A stretch of 37,292 nucleotides of DNA, taken from Plantago elongata (taxonomy: Eukaryota; Streptophyta; Magnoliopsida; Lamiales; Plantaginaceae). Position numbers and translations under genes: made by a program. The stretch is taken from positions 1-37,292 of the forward strand of contig JAYMSP010001025.1 in NCBI GenBank assembly GCA_036897095.1, given 5' to 3'. Below the pieces are notes generated by a model that was not told where the DNA came from, did not search any database, and saw only the letters and a program-made list of their open reading frames with translations. This document shows positions 10,888 to 22,396 of this stretch, piece by piece (the stretch's first letter is position 1; each line of letters starts with the position of its first letter).

Positions 10888-11133
10888 TCAAATAATGATT
10901 TTGTAAGAGGATAAAAAGTTTGGTTCATAGTTTGGAGGAAGTGAAATTGTAACCATCAAGGATAAGATGGAAATTTTTGACAATGGTTCCATCCTCTCGT
11001 TGTAGATGACGACACCACTGAAAGCGGGACAATGGTCTAAGAAGCCAATGAAATGATGTTTACATGCATTTTGCACCCAAAATGTAAGACCATCACGGCT
11101 AAGATATGTGATACCGATTCTATCACACACCAC
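10888..11133 (-). pseudogene. Possible captured gene fragment, unrecognised
   Basis: A minus-strand frame of 81 codons without introns, reading through HHFIGFLDHCPAFSGVVIYNE and ISLPPNYEPNF. It looks more protein-like than other frames in this AT-rich insert, but I cannot assign a family, and the frame lacks a convincing ATG context or neighbours. It sits inside an insertion, so it may be a host gene fragment carried by the element. Confidence 0.25.
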
Positions 11134-11276
11134 AATATTGGGGATGTAGAGCCAAGCTACTATGATATTGCAAGTTGTAAGATGTGTTAGGGTTAATTTG
11201 ATGTATTTTTACGGGTTATTTGGAGATCTCATTCAATATTGGAAAGGCCGTCGTCTTTCAGATTACCTCTCAAAAA

Positions 11277-11375
11277 CCTAAACAACTCTTTATTTTAGAC
11301 AAGAATGTCGACTCCACTAGTATTACCAACAAATTAAACAAATGTGCATGCTAATTCCTAGTAAGAAATAAATAT
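11277..11375 (-). pseudogene. Relic of a third NPF copy (3' end only)
   Basis: About 100 bases match 1987-2085, which holds the stop codon and last codons of NPF copy B and the sequence just beyond it. Homology stops at about 11375 where the coding exon would continue, so only the 3' tip of a former third array member is left. Confidence 0.65.
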
Positions 11376-11654
11376 GATAATACACCAATAAAACTCTTTT
11401 TTTCTCCTATTTTAATTTTGAAACTATACTCTCTGCCTCGCAAAAAATATCATTAATCATTTTTCTATTTATATTTTATTTTAATTAATACACATTTATA
11501 CATAATATATAAATTTTGTAATTTCACCAAATGTTTAGTAAACAATTATTTTCAATTTTCATATAAACATTCATAAACTCACCCTTCACCCAAAGTCTTT
11601 TGTAACCTATTTGGATTGAAGATTAGGTGTGAAACTATAATAGACTAGTATGTG

Positions 11655-11852
11655 CTCACTCCATCTCGATAAACTTTATACTTTTATTATTTTTATTCAT
11701 CCCACAAAACTTTATGCATTTGTTATTTTTACAACATTTGTTACTAAAAATACATTTTTCCCCACACTCTTTATTTTTATCATTAATTCAACTTTTCGTA
11801 TAAAACCCCGCATCAACCTTAATATATGAAGTTTTTCGAAACGAATGAAGTA
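11655..11852. mobile_element. Degenerate Stowaway-like MITE
   Basis: The left end CTCACTCCATCTCGATAAACTT and the complement of the right end, TACTTCATTCGTTTCGAAAAA, form imperfect inverted termini of the Stowaway (Tc1/mariner) type, with an AT-rich interior. A Stowaway-like left end also occurs at 11424-11450 (CTCTCTGCCTCGCAAAAAAT) without a clear partner. Confidence 0.55.
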
Positions 11853-12165
11853 TATTTATTAAAATATTAATATAAAATGACTAAATTTGACATTATTTAG
11901 GAATTGAAATGTGATGAAGTTTTATCAATATCTATCCAAAAAATGATTATTTTAATAAAGATTTGGTCCATGTAGATAGATTGGTACAAGAAGTAGATAG
12001 ATTGGGTACTTTACTACTCGTCTCGTAAGTGAGACAAAACAAAACAAAACGTCCAATCACACGGCGATCCACATCGGACGGTGGAGAAGAGATTTGGAAA
12101 AAATCTGAAAAAGAAAAAAAAGAAAAAAACCCAATCCATAAAGAAAAAATCTGTGAAACTCTCAA

Positions 12166-15100
12166 ATGGAACCCAACAATAATGATGGAGGAGGTGCAGG
12201 TGGAGCAGGACTCTCCTACTACCACCCTCAGCTCCACCACCACCAGCCACCTCCTTCTCCGACCAATGGAGTTGTTGCCGCTATGCAACAGCCTAACAAC
12301 AACAACAACAACACTATGGTTTACCCTCACTCCGTCCCTTCCTCTGCTGTTTCTGCTCCTCTCGAGAGCGTCAAGCGTAAGAGAGGGAGGCCTAGGAAGT
12401 ACGGTACTCCGGAGCAAGCTGCTGCTGCCAAGAGGCTGTCTGCTGCTGTTTCGCCGAGGAAGAGAGATGCGGCTGCGGTAACGACTGGCTCTTCGTCTTC
12501 TTCCTACAGTGCGAAGAAGTCTCAGCTCTCTGCTATGGGTAATTCTATTTCAATTTCTCTATTCGCTTCGTTCACGAGTGTTTTTTTTTTTTCAATGTTG
12601 TGGAAGTGAATTTGTTCTTAACGATTGTTATTTGCTAGTTATTGAATTGTTTGAATTGCGTGTGACGCAATATGTGCAATGTTCGCTTAGATTTTGTTTA
12701 GGCCCGGATGATAAGGAGGTTGTGAGGAATGGTAATTGAGTTTTCGAATTCGAAAATTCTGAGATTGTAATTGATAAGTAGCTTGATTACAGCCTTATGT
12801 GTACGTACTCTGGCTTAATGGTAGAACTTAGAACTTCTGGAATTTGTGTGGAGCAGTAATCGAGTTGTTTTATTCAAATATCGGTTGATGTGGTAGCGAA
12901 GAGTAGGAACTTAATAGTTAATGAATGCGGATGTGGTTGCAAAGAGTAGGAACCTAGTAGTTAATGAGCGTGGATGTGGTTGCAAAGAGTAGGAACCTAA
13001 TAGTTGATGAACGTGGCGATATATAAGCAGGGGTTGAGAATGTGGCATTTAGATGATATAATGTCATTTCCTTGTGTAGCTATAGGATTCTGGGCTTTCA
13101 TGAGCTAATCCTAGGTGCCGCTAATCCTGTGCCTAAGTTGATTCATGCCTTGTTGAATGTTATTGCGTTTATGTGGAATTTGGACTGGACGATGGCTAAT
13201 TTACAAGTAAATTGAATATATTTCTATTCAACATGTCGTGGGAATGGTTTTGGCATTTTTTAGAAACTATTTATAGCTGGACGATAAGGAGCTTTGATTC
13301 ATATCTTGTAGGTGAAACTCGAAAAATTTGTTCGAAATGGTAATAGAGAATAAACTGTTTTGTCTTCTGAACTCAGCCTACATGTCTTCTGATTCTCTAT
13401 TATGGAGTGTCGTAAAACTCTATTATTTCATTATGATGATTTATATATGCATTAATCCTATCCTACCTTGATGATGCAGGTAACCAGGGCCAAAGTTTCA
13501 GTCCTCATATCATCACTGTCGGCGCTGGAGAGGTATGTTAACACATTTTTCTTTGGAGTTATTCTTAGTTTTCATGCTTTCTAATAGCAGTTTGGAACTG
13601 TCTGTTTTGCAATTAGGTATCTTATGCCTAAATGTCACATGATGTTCTCCACTTACATAGATGGATGAAAATATCTTTTATGAGGATTAAGGAATTAAAT
13701 ATATATGGATACTTTCAATGAATTGTTCAATTTTTAACCACATGGACTGTGTTGTTTTAGACACGCTGTCAACACAACTATTTTCCTGCCAATCTGATAG
13801 CTTAAAATTTGACTATGAACTCAGTGCTTTACCAACCAATATATAACTCTGTATAAGTGTGTAAATGGGATGTTGCCGAACCAATATCTTCTACAACTGC
13901 ATATTGACCTCATGTTCCAAGACGGTCATGAGATCAACAGTTACTTCAATCTGGTTTCAAATCTATGTTTGCGAAGGTTGTACTTGATGTAGGTTTTAGA
14001 ATGTGATTGAGATCCATGGATCATTAGTAAGTCCCAGGAACATCATGCAAGGAGTGGTTTTGTTGCATAAGGAGGCATTTCCTGTTTCCTTGCACCCGTG
14101 ACCTGTCTGATACAATCTACATAAAGTTATTAAAATGTGTTTGATTGGGGGCATGTTTTCCTGGTTTTTGTCTTTGTAATTGTTTATGCAGTAAATGGTG
14201 ATTTAGGCTCTCCGTTTCCTGTTTACCTTTCATTTGGAATTCTATACTCATTTGATTGTAATGTTACATGTAAGTTAAGATGGCATTAAAACCTGTAATA
14301 TTTGTTGATAGGATGTGGGTCAAAAAATCATGATGTTTATGCAACAATGCAAGAAAGAAGTCTGCATCATCTCAGCATCTGGTTCAGTATCCAATGCATC
14401 TTTACGTCAACCTGCAACATCTGGTGGCAGCGTCACGTATGAGGTTCAAACTTTTTTGTTTTATTAAGTACTAGTATATCTTATTATCTTTGAAGTGTTT
14501 GCACGTTACAGATGATATCAGATATATGATAGTGCACTGCAAATTAATATAAATGAATTTTTTGGAGGTTTTTAGCAAAGAATGGGGTTCAATATACTTT
14601 TTTGTACTGGTAAAGTGGTAATGGAATGTCAACTGTCACTGTTGAATACAAATTTCACATATAAGAAGGTTTAGTACTTGTTTCTGTTTATGGGCTTATT
14701 TAAGTTCTATATGTAGTAATTCTGCCGCACTTTTTTAATTAAGTGACTAATGTACATAAATTGTTATTTGTGGGTTTGCTTTCTTCCTTTATTGAAGGCT
14801 TTGCATATTATTATAATAGTTTGAATCAAACTTTTCTAATGCTTAATTACCACTTTAGGGGCGTTTTGACATCCTTTCCCTGTCTGGATCATACATATGC
14901 AATGAACTTGGCGGGAGATCAGGAGGACTCAGTGTTTGTTTGTCCAGTCCTGATGGACAAATTATTGGTGGTGGAGTGGGTGGTCCTCTTACGGCTGCGG
15001 GGCCAATACAGGTATCAATTTAGTATATGTCGTTTCTGTACATAGAGATACTTTCACTGAACAACTGTGATAAATGATTCATCCTGGTGGCAATCTCCTG

Positions 15101-16292
15101 TGGTGAACATAAGTAAATCAGATTTCTTCTGCTGGAGTAACTCTTTCATACTTTGGGGTCGACTAGGCAGATTAGATGATAATTGAGAGTTTAGCTTAGG
15201 TACTACAAAATGACGAAGTTTGGGAGAAATTATATAACACTGGTTCAGAATATCGTACTTTGGCATACCTCTTGGTCTTAATAGATATGCTCCAAATGAG
15301 TCGACATTTGTTCCAATTTTCGTTTGCTGTCCATTTAGTAATTTGGTCATTTTGAGTTTTCAGAGTAAGATACTTTGCATGAGTTCTTAATAAGTTGATA
15401 TATATCATTGATTTAAACAAAATCAAGTATTATATTCAATTTGATTGATCACAGCAGACAACAACCATTATTATGGTAGTATTCCAACAATTGATGGAAA
15501 TAGAGTATCTTTTTTGCTACATTTGACTTTGCTTGTTCACTTGAACCATAATTGTTCCTGGAATCAACAACCCTACTCAAGTCTTGTTTGTTTTATTGCC
15601 AATTATTCTCAGACCCTTCAGAACACTAGTGAGCCCATTTATCTTCTACTGGCGGCCGTTTTTTACAAGTTATAAATTTCTTGTAGGAATATAGAAAGCT
15701 TTTGGATAGTTAAGTAAGTTCATTTAGGATCCTAATATAGATACTAATGTGAATGTGAAGCACTACCATAAACTTTCGGCATGTTGGCGTATTCACATTG
15801 TCGTTGTGAGGCAATAAATAGTGCCTATACCACCTTGTTATCTGGATGTTCCTGTAGATCTGTGTAATCTTACAAGTAATTAAAGATGAGTTTAATTTTT
15901 CCATCAATGCTAGTATTTTGTTAATGAAACTAATGGAATTTCGATTGTACAATTATGTATTTTGTACTTTCTGATGGATTATGTATGAACAATGAACACT
16001 GCAGGTGATTATTGGTACTTTTATTATTGATGCCAAGAAGGATGCTAAAGGAGGGGATCCTGCTTCAGGCAAGTTGCCATCACCAATTGGTGGGGCTTCA
16101 GTTTCTAATTTAAGCTTCCGATCACCTGCTGATTCTCCTCACCAACTGGGTGGTACTGCTAGCCCATTTATGATGCCACATCGCAGCATGCAAATGACAC
16201 CCTCACATTCAATGGACTGGAGGTCCAACACCAGTTATGGTATGCATCATCAGTCTCCTGAGAATGGCGATTATGAGCCAATTCCAGATTAG
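12166..16292 (+). CDS. AHL14: AHL14-like AT-hook motif nuclear-localised protein, five exons
   Basis: Nuclear DNA-binding protein that binds AT-rich DNA and matrix-attachment regions and helps set chromatin and transcription state. Exons: 12166-12538, 13480-13532, 14312-14443, 14859-15011 and 16005-16292, all GT-AG and in phase, giving 332 residues. N-terminal Asn/His/Pro-rich region; a single type-2 AT-hook KRKRGRPRKYG at about residues 69-80; PPC domain from SFSPHIITVGAGE through LRQPATSGGSVTYEGRFDIL to GPIQVIIGTFIID; C terminus ends ENGDYEPIPD. Phrases such as VYPHSVPSSAV and the ENGDYE tail match my memory of Arabidopsis AHL14 (At3g04590). The motif at the partner-binding position is GRFDIL instead of GRFEIL, a conservative change. 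Its neighbour, in convergent orientation, is the AHL19-like gene. A 43-bp minisatellite lies in intron 1. Confidence 0.9.
12886..13014 (+). repeat. 43-bp minisatellite, three copies, in AHL14-like intron 1
   Basis: Units start at 12886, 12929 and 12972, each reading (G/T)GATGTGGTTGCAAAGAGTAG and on to TAATAGTTAATGA with a few changes. The second and third units are nearly identical, the first is more diverged. Confidence 0.85.
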
Positions 16293-18028
16293 TTTTCTCT
16301 GAGTATAGGTTGCGGTGGGATTGGGCACATACATTCGTCGATTCTGCAGTACAATATCATAGTGTACAGGTGACAAAATATGTTCCTTTCGGCAGCTGTA
16401 GGTTTTACCCTGGATGTACTTTTCTGATCTCTTTTGACTTGGAAGCAACTGTCTTCCTAAAGTATTGACATTTAATCATGGCTACATATGACATGATACA
16501 GTTAATTTTATTTTGAAATAACATTAGTGACTGGCTTATCTGGCGCTTGTGTTTTTTCTCCAGGGAAATCTGTGGTGGTGCAAAATGTGAATTGTATAGT
16601 AGTACTGTGTTTTTATGATTAATGATTTTGCTGTGTTATTCGAATGCGGCTGTTGGACTACTTGCCATTTACGGAGTTGTAATAAATTTTCGTAGGGGAA
16701 AGCGTTGCTTGAATCACAATGCATCTGGTGATTCGCCAGCGTTTTATAGCTTAAATATCACTTTTTCCAATCTTTTGGTTAGAAGGCTCTTTTGGTCTCT
16801 CAATGTTCAATAAGATCACTCATTATTCTCTGATACTCCACCATCTTCTGCATAGTAAATAACAGACTAAGTTGCATTGTAAATAACAGACTCTGAAATG
16901 AGTTTTAATCTAACTTCAAATGAAGTGGACAAAGCCTGATGATATAACCTTAAAAGGCCAAACCATTAACATGTCCGTAGTCATGTTCGTTCCCATTATA
17001 CCTTTAACATTTGCGAAAATTGGTATATTGTGTAAAAAATGAATCGTAGCCATGTTCGTTCCCATTAATATTATACATGTATTGTGTTTTCGACAGAGTA
17101 CAGCTGAAGGGGTTGTTGACTCGAGTGTCAAGTGCCTTGTAATTTTGTGAATGAACAAGACATGACTAATCTAGATCATTCATTAATTTCAGAACAGAAA
17201 ACGTTAGTCAAACCAATAAACTGTACGAAAACCAAACATTTAACCTGCCATGATTGAATTCTGAAGAACAATAACATGAGACAATGCCGCAAGACTTCCT
17301 CCAACTCCAGCACAATGACTTGGTATATGTACACAACTTTATCCGAAAAGTGCTTGTAATACTACTGGAGTAATACGTGTTCTCTTCGACTACAATTATC
17401 TAAACTGAACTGAATGAGTTTAATTTGCAGACAAAGATAACAAAGCCTAAGGCTTAGACATTAACAGTAAAATCTTGACAAAATCTTAAATTTCGCAATC
17501 CATTTATATTGAAAGAATTGAAGTAAAACTCTTCTTGTAGTCGTAATTAGACAGCCGTTCTTGATGATCGTACACAAGCTGAAAGATCCGTATCTGACCC
17601 ATAAACAATCTGATTCGAGAATCATATAAAGGTAACTGTAAAAATGCATTAACCATTATGCTTGTTACTATTACTCAAATTCAAACGACATTGATCGCTT
17701 GATTTAGGAGTTATTTGAAGACTTGTCATGCAATAACCTCAATACATATGCTCATTAAATCCTTTGAATGTGCTTCTTATCATTGCAATGAACATAGCTA
17801 AAAAATTTCAATAATGCATGAAAGAATGATTCACAGCAAACTCAAATTAAAGTATATATAGGAGCCAAGGAAATCACACAAGAAAATTTGGTATATGTAT
17901 ATTGTAGTCGAAAAATAAACACCGAGAAGCTATATATGCACAAGAACATCTCATATATATGAGTTCTAGATACATCAACTCTCTTTATATTATCCTTAAA
18001 AACCAACATTCTTCTCAATCTATTACCA
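16293..18028. other. Convergent intergenic spacer between the two AHL genes
   Basis: Holds the 3' flank of the AHL14-like gene on the left and of the AHL19-like gene on the right. A direct repeat TCATGTTCGTTCCCATTA occurs at about 16981 and again, with one change, at about 17051. I see no further gene. Confidence 0.6.
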
Positions 18029-18856
18029 TTAGTAAGGAGCCCTACCATGATTCCAACCTAGTAGTGATTCATGGTTCATCATATGCTCACCACCATGAAC
18101 CAAATTCGATTCCGAATTATACACCGGTAAAGGATCCTCCACACCACTTTGTTGTGCTGTGCTTGCGCCACCAAACCCCATCTCGCCGCCACCGGCTTCT
18201 TCCACTTCCTCCAAGGGCAGCCTCTCGTAAGTCGCATTTGAGAAAGTCGAAGCTATTACCATTACCGGCCCTGCAGCCACAAGCGGCCCCACGACACTCC
18301 CTCCCACCACCTGCCCCTGCCCACCTGACAAGTAAACCGTCAATCCGGTTGACCCTGGAGGAGCCGGCCCTGGCAGAAACGACCCCGTCAACGACAAAAT
18401 CTCCAACCTCCCCTCCAAAGCGACTGCCCCGCCCGATGCGGATGGCTGACGAATAGTGACATTTGTCACTGTTCCATTGGCACTAAGAACGCAAACCCCT
18501 CTCATCCTTCTCCTGGCAAACTGTGCAATACTATCCGCCACGTCAGATCCGTTCGCCACTTCTAGAACATGGCTTCTAAGTGCGTTCGGGCTGTCGCGCG
18601 TGACGAAAACTGGTGGTTTTGGCTTGTTTTTTGATCCGGCTGGCCGGCCTCTAGGCCTGCGAGTCGGGATCTCGACTGCTCCCTCTCTAGGCTCATCACT
18701 GTTGTCTTTCTCCTCTTGGTCATGATCATGATCTAGTTGGTTGAGGGACATCCTTGGATCTGGATTTCCGTTCATGGATATGCCAAGATCCGGTAGCTTG
18801 TTGAAAGCTGGTGATAATGATGATCCAACTCCATTAGACCACCACTGGTTCGCCAT
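18029..18856 (-). CDS. AHL19: AHL19-like (clade A, type I) AT-hook/PPC protein, intronless
   Basis: Nuclear AT-hook protein of the clade that in Arabidopsis controls hypocotyl growth, flowering, senescence and defence. It acts as PPC-domain multimers that recruit other nuclear factors to AT-rich DNA. Single exon, 275 residues, ATG at 18856, as expected for clade A. Features: N-terminal MANQWW; acidic [12 protein letters not shown]; type-1 AT-hook [17 protein letters not shown] at about residues 67-83; PPC domain from [17 protein letters not shown] to [21 protein letters not shown]-terminal LPVYNSESN. The order MANx[23 protein letters not shown] and LPVYN matches AHL19 closely (AHL20 is the next best). 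Oddity: the hexapeptide that is normally GRFEIL reads GRLEIL. It lies convergent to the AHL14-like gene 1.7 kb away. Confidence 0.93.
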   Translation of the reverse strand: MANQWWSNGVGSSLSPAFNKLPDLGISMNGNPDPRMSLNQLDHDHDQEEKDNSDEPREGAVEIPTRRPRGRPAGSKNKPKPPVFVTRDSPNALRSHVLEVANGSDVADSIAQFARRRMRGVCVLSANGTVTNVTIRQPSASGGAVALEGRLEILSLTGSFLPGPAPPGSTGLTVYLSGGQGQVVGGSVVGPLVAAGPVMVIASTFSNATYERLPLEEVEEAGGGEMGFGGASTAQQSGVEDPLPVYNSESNLVHGGEHMMNHESLLGWNHGRAPY

Positions 18857-20917
18857 GTTAGCTAGCTAGCTCCTACTACAACTTCTAAAGAGACAAGTAT
18901 ACTACTAGCTCATGTGTGAGCTCATAGCAAGATTTTCTTGATTTGATTCTTGAAAGGTGAAAATCTTAGTCACCAACTAAGGAGTAATGATGTTGAGCTT
19001 TTCTTGTGTGTTTACCATGTTGGTTTGGTTTGAGGAAGATGTGTAAAGCATTTGATGGAGAAGAAAAAACTGAAATGGTTAAAGTGAGGTATAAGATACT
19101 ACTCTTCTGAGTTGTGAAGAGGATTAAAATACTATTTGTCTTGATGTCAATTTCCGTTCATTATTACATAATCTTCTAAAAAGTAACGTTCAAAGTAAAA
19201 AATTTTTTTAAAAATATTGGTGATTAGTAATTAATAGTAAGAATGAATTTAATAAATGAAACTTAAATTTGATTATGTGAAAAAGCTTTATATTTTATGA
19301 ATTATAGTATATGATTATTTAGATTTTTTTTAAAGTAAAGTTGAAATTTGTAGGAAGGGAGTGTGTGTATATTAGCTTGTCACGTTTTATCTAGAAATAG
19401 TGTATGCAAACTAATTAATTTTAAAATGAGAGTTAAATGATATGTGTATGAGTTTTAACATCATTTTAGTGAAATGATTTATGAACGATATAATACAACA
19501 AATGCAGTTGGGATAGTATCTATAAAATGAAGATTTGGTGAATTCGATCGGATTAGTAGCACGTAGCGAATGAAGTATATATATTATTAAAGAGTGAGTA
19601 GAAACAAAGAGAGTTGTTATGGTAGTGTGGTTTCTTAGGTTTAGGTGGGTTTATGTCTTGTGTTTGATTGTGTCAAAGTTGTAGCTAACATGTCATTTTC
19701 ACTGTCGCTCTCTCTTTTTGACATACATGAACAATCGACGTGGTCTTTTTTGGAATTGTATTTTGATTCATTTGGATGGGCCTTTTCTTTTCTTTGTCTA
19801 ATTTAATTTTGCAGTGAAGGATACTATCTTTGAACTCGAAATGGGCACATACTTATCATAGGTATGGTACAACTTACAAATATGTAACAAATTTGACTTC
19901 TAACTATAACAAACAATATTAACATAGCCATATATAACATACGGTAATATACTTTCCTTATCAGCCAATGATTATCCTAGATCGAACATTTGAATCTAAA
20001 TTTAAATTAAATGTAAATTTTGATTTACCGCTAACTATCATACGATTTAGCAAGCAACTAAAAATATATCAAGTCATCATGCACCAGAAAAATGTGAAGG
20101 AACCTAACGCGCATGTAGAATTCAAATTATGTACTTCGAATTGAGAGTGTTAAAAACTGGATTTTTTTGGTATATAAATAGAGTTGAATTGTCTTAATTT
20201 AAATTAAATATTTATATATATTTTTAGATAAAAATATAATTGAATTAAACTGGAGTAATATGAGATTCACCGATTTTCTCCAGACACGATTTTTGTCATT
20301 TGAAAGCTAAATTTGTATTGGGAAGAATATTTTATGTTATTCGTTTGGCCTCATCTTGTTTGATTTCAAAAAAGTTGTTTTCTCGAGGAGACGACAATTG
20401 GGTTTTAAATATTGTCCGATTCTCTTTATGCAGAAAGACACACATGCTTGCATATATGGTGTCAAGTCTAGCTTCATTTTCCAATTTAAGCACGAGTGTT
20501 TATTTCCAAGTTCATCACCCTTTTCTAACTTTCAAACCATCTGAGACTACGAAATAGAATTTAGTTGATAGGATAATTTTTATTTAATCAATAAGGAGAT
20601 TCGAGTCGTTTTTATCCTTTAAGAAAAGAAAAACTTCCTAACTATCTAATCAAACTTGCAGCTAGTGTTGTGTTCTTCTTTACCAGTCAACACTTCATGA
20701 ATTTATATCTTAATTGGATTTACCAATTACGTGCCATTCAATACTCTTGCCTTTCTATTCCTTGGGCAAAATATGGTCTTACTCTAGGTGAAAAACGTAT
20801 GACGGTGTTGTTACCGGATCGATCTTGATATGATAATGCGTATATCACTCCTTAAATTAATTTATAATATGGTGAAATGGGCTAAATGAAATCTATTATA
20901 GAGATATAGACGACTTA
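18857..20917. other. Long AT-rich spacer upstream of the AHL19-like gene
   Basis: Presumed promoter and 5' leader of the minus-strand AHL gene near 18857-19150, then AT-rich sequence. A fragment resembling a Stowaway right end (GCGAATGAAGTATATA, about 19567-19582) is the only repeat I could pick out. Short open frames around 20300-20560 show no recognisable protein. Confidence 0.5.
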
Positions 20918-21049
20918 GGTTGTGTTTTCTTCAACTGAAAATTACTTCAGTTTTGTCCAGTCTAGTTCAGTTCAATTCGGTTTAATTTATACCTTACTTC
21001 AGTTCAGTTCAGTTAAGTACAGTAAACTTCAGTTGAAGAGAACACATCC
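20918..21049. mobile_element. Tourist-like MITE with GG(T/A)TGTGTT termini
   Basis: A 132-bp element whose left end GGTTGTGTTTTCTTCAACTG is inverted at the right end (GGATGTGTTCTCTTCAACTG on the other strand). TTA flanks both sides (20915-20917, 21050-21052). The middle is a run of CAGTT(C/A) repeats. A related copy lies at 25399-25542. Confidence 0.85.
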
Positions 21050-21426
21050 TTACTAAAATCGAAATTCTTCTAGACACGTCTAACCAGGCTTCTTGAATTC
21101 GAACCCAAACTATACCTCTCCACAATGACTTGGTACTCTGAGACTAAAAATAGTACTCCCAACCTTTCAATATATCCTATTGTCAAGTTCAATTCAAGTT
21201 TATCTTTGATACAAATAGAATTGATATAATTGCTTCCTCTAAGTTTTAAGTGCATAGGGCTCGGATACTCCTAACAAATTTGAGGAGATCGAATATTTTC
21301 ACCCTCATTATGTTGACGATATATGTATAAGATTTTTACGGTGATAATGTACTCTTTCTGAAAGTGAAGGGAGGGTAAATTAAGAACATCATCAGCTAGC
21401 TCGAAGTTATTTCTATGAGGTAACTT

Positions 21427-21545
21427 GGGGACTAATTGGAATAGAATTTGAGTAGACTTTCTCAATTGAAATTAGGTCTTTTTGTGTACAAAATGTTCGA
21501 TTTAAATGGGGAGATGGTCACTCCCACGGTATGACAAACCGCCCC
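21427..21545. mobile_element. Short Harbinger/Tourist-type MITE (copy 4)
   Basis: Begins GGGGACTAATTGGAATAGAA and ends CGGTATGACAAACCGCCCC. It shares the internal TTCTCAATTGAAATT and TGTACAAAATGTTCGATTTA blocks with the copies at 488, 947 and 1067. Confidence 0.78.
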
Positions 21546-22396
21546 TCCGTGACGAAGGGCATAGACAAAACTCATTGTCCATGGTGGCAATACAATCAGC
21601 AAATGGTCCCATCCTCCACAATAAAAAAATAATGCTAGTTGCAGTTGCAAAAAGTCAAAGAGGCATTATTCTGGTCCATTTGATTTGACCAACAAATAGA
21701 AGCATTATGACTGCATAAGAGTATAAGACCCACATAATAGTGATACTACTTAATCAATAAATTGAATGTAATAATAAACTTTCTTTTCCCTATTCAACTT
21801 AGTTTCATCTGTTGGACCAGTCCATCTTCCACTTTACAAATTAACTAATGATTCTCCTAAACAAATCAAACTACCTTATTCCACCAAAGATGAGATCAAT
21901 ACATTGTACTACAACAAAACTAATGTACCAATATATTCCCCTATTGATATCATTGTAGAGTGCAGTTGACAGTTTCTATGGGACGAAGGATTCTTAAAAG
22001 GTAACTAAGTATGTAAAGATTAATTTGAATGGATCAAAAAGAGATTGACCTCGATTTAGTTTAGAGGTAAGAGGAAGCTTTTTACAAGAGAGATTGTCTC
22101 GATGTATATATAATCATTTAAAAAAACTAATGAAAAACAGTCATATTTAATGTCATTCTCCTACAAAATCTGGATCGGTATATATATTACCTTTACAAAT
22201 GAGAAAAAAACTTAAAGATTCTACTACATTTCCTGGCCATCGATTAGGGGTTGAATATTACAGATAAACTATATGGGATTACTAATTACACACATACAAT
22301 AATATATTTCGTACTGAATCTTCTATCATCCCACAAAAATATTCCGAGCTGCTGCAGTACTAAACTAACTAAACAGCCATTGTTAATTATTAATTA

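Larger units (their letters stand above)
9825..11271. mobile_element. Unclassified insertion of about 1.45 kb in copy B flank
   Basis: Defined by comparison with copy A (1986-1990), where the sequence is continuous. Bordered by the imperfect direct repeat AAAAACTT (9817-9824) and AAAAACCT (11272-11279). Ends are TCTACAAATTAG and GATTACCTCTC, with no clear inverted termini. The left two thirds are very AT-rich and carry many copies of AAGCATC (10091-10403), then two inverted copies (10472-10500). The right third (10880-11150) is of more even composition and holds a minus-strand frame of about 80 codons that I do not recognise. The 8-bp flank would suit a hAT-type element, but the termini do not support that firmly. 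Confidence 0.5.
3979..11375. repeat. Tandem segmental duplication, copy B flank, expanded by insertions
   Basis: Paralogue of 1-2085. Homology runs 3979-4998, resumes at 9488-9824 and again at 11277-11375. The gaps are insertions: a Harbinger-like element containing a solo LTR (4999-9487) and an unclassified insert (9825-11271). The shared upstream parts include AATTGAATTTGT-like AT-rich spacer with no open frame of note. Confidence 0.88.

Noticed and set aside
9825-11271. Helitron for the insert in copy B flank
   Set aside because: Although the left end starts TC and CTAA occurs near the right border, there is no 3' hairpin at the end and the flanks show a direct repeat, which Helitrons lack.
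17959-18725. Plus-strand frames opposite the AHL19-like gene
   Set aside because: Antisense shadows of a GC-rich single-exon gene; no domain.
21078-21140. T-arm-like GGGTTCGAATTC on the minus strand, considered as tRNA or SINE
   Set aside because: No matching acceptor stem, anticodon arm or convincing A-box around it.
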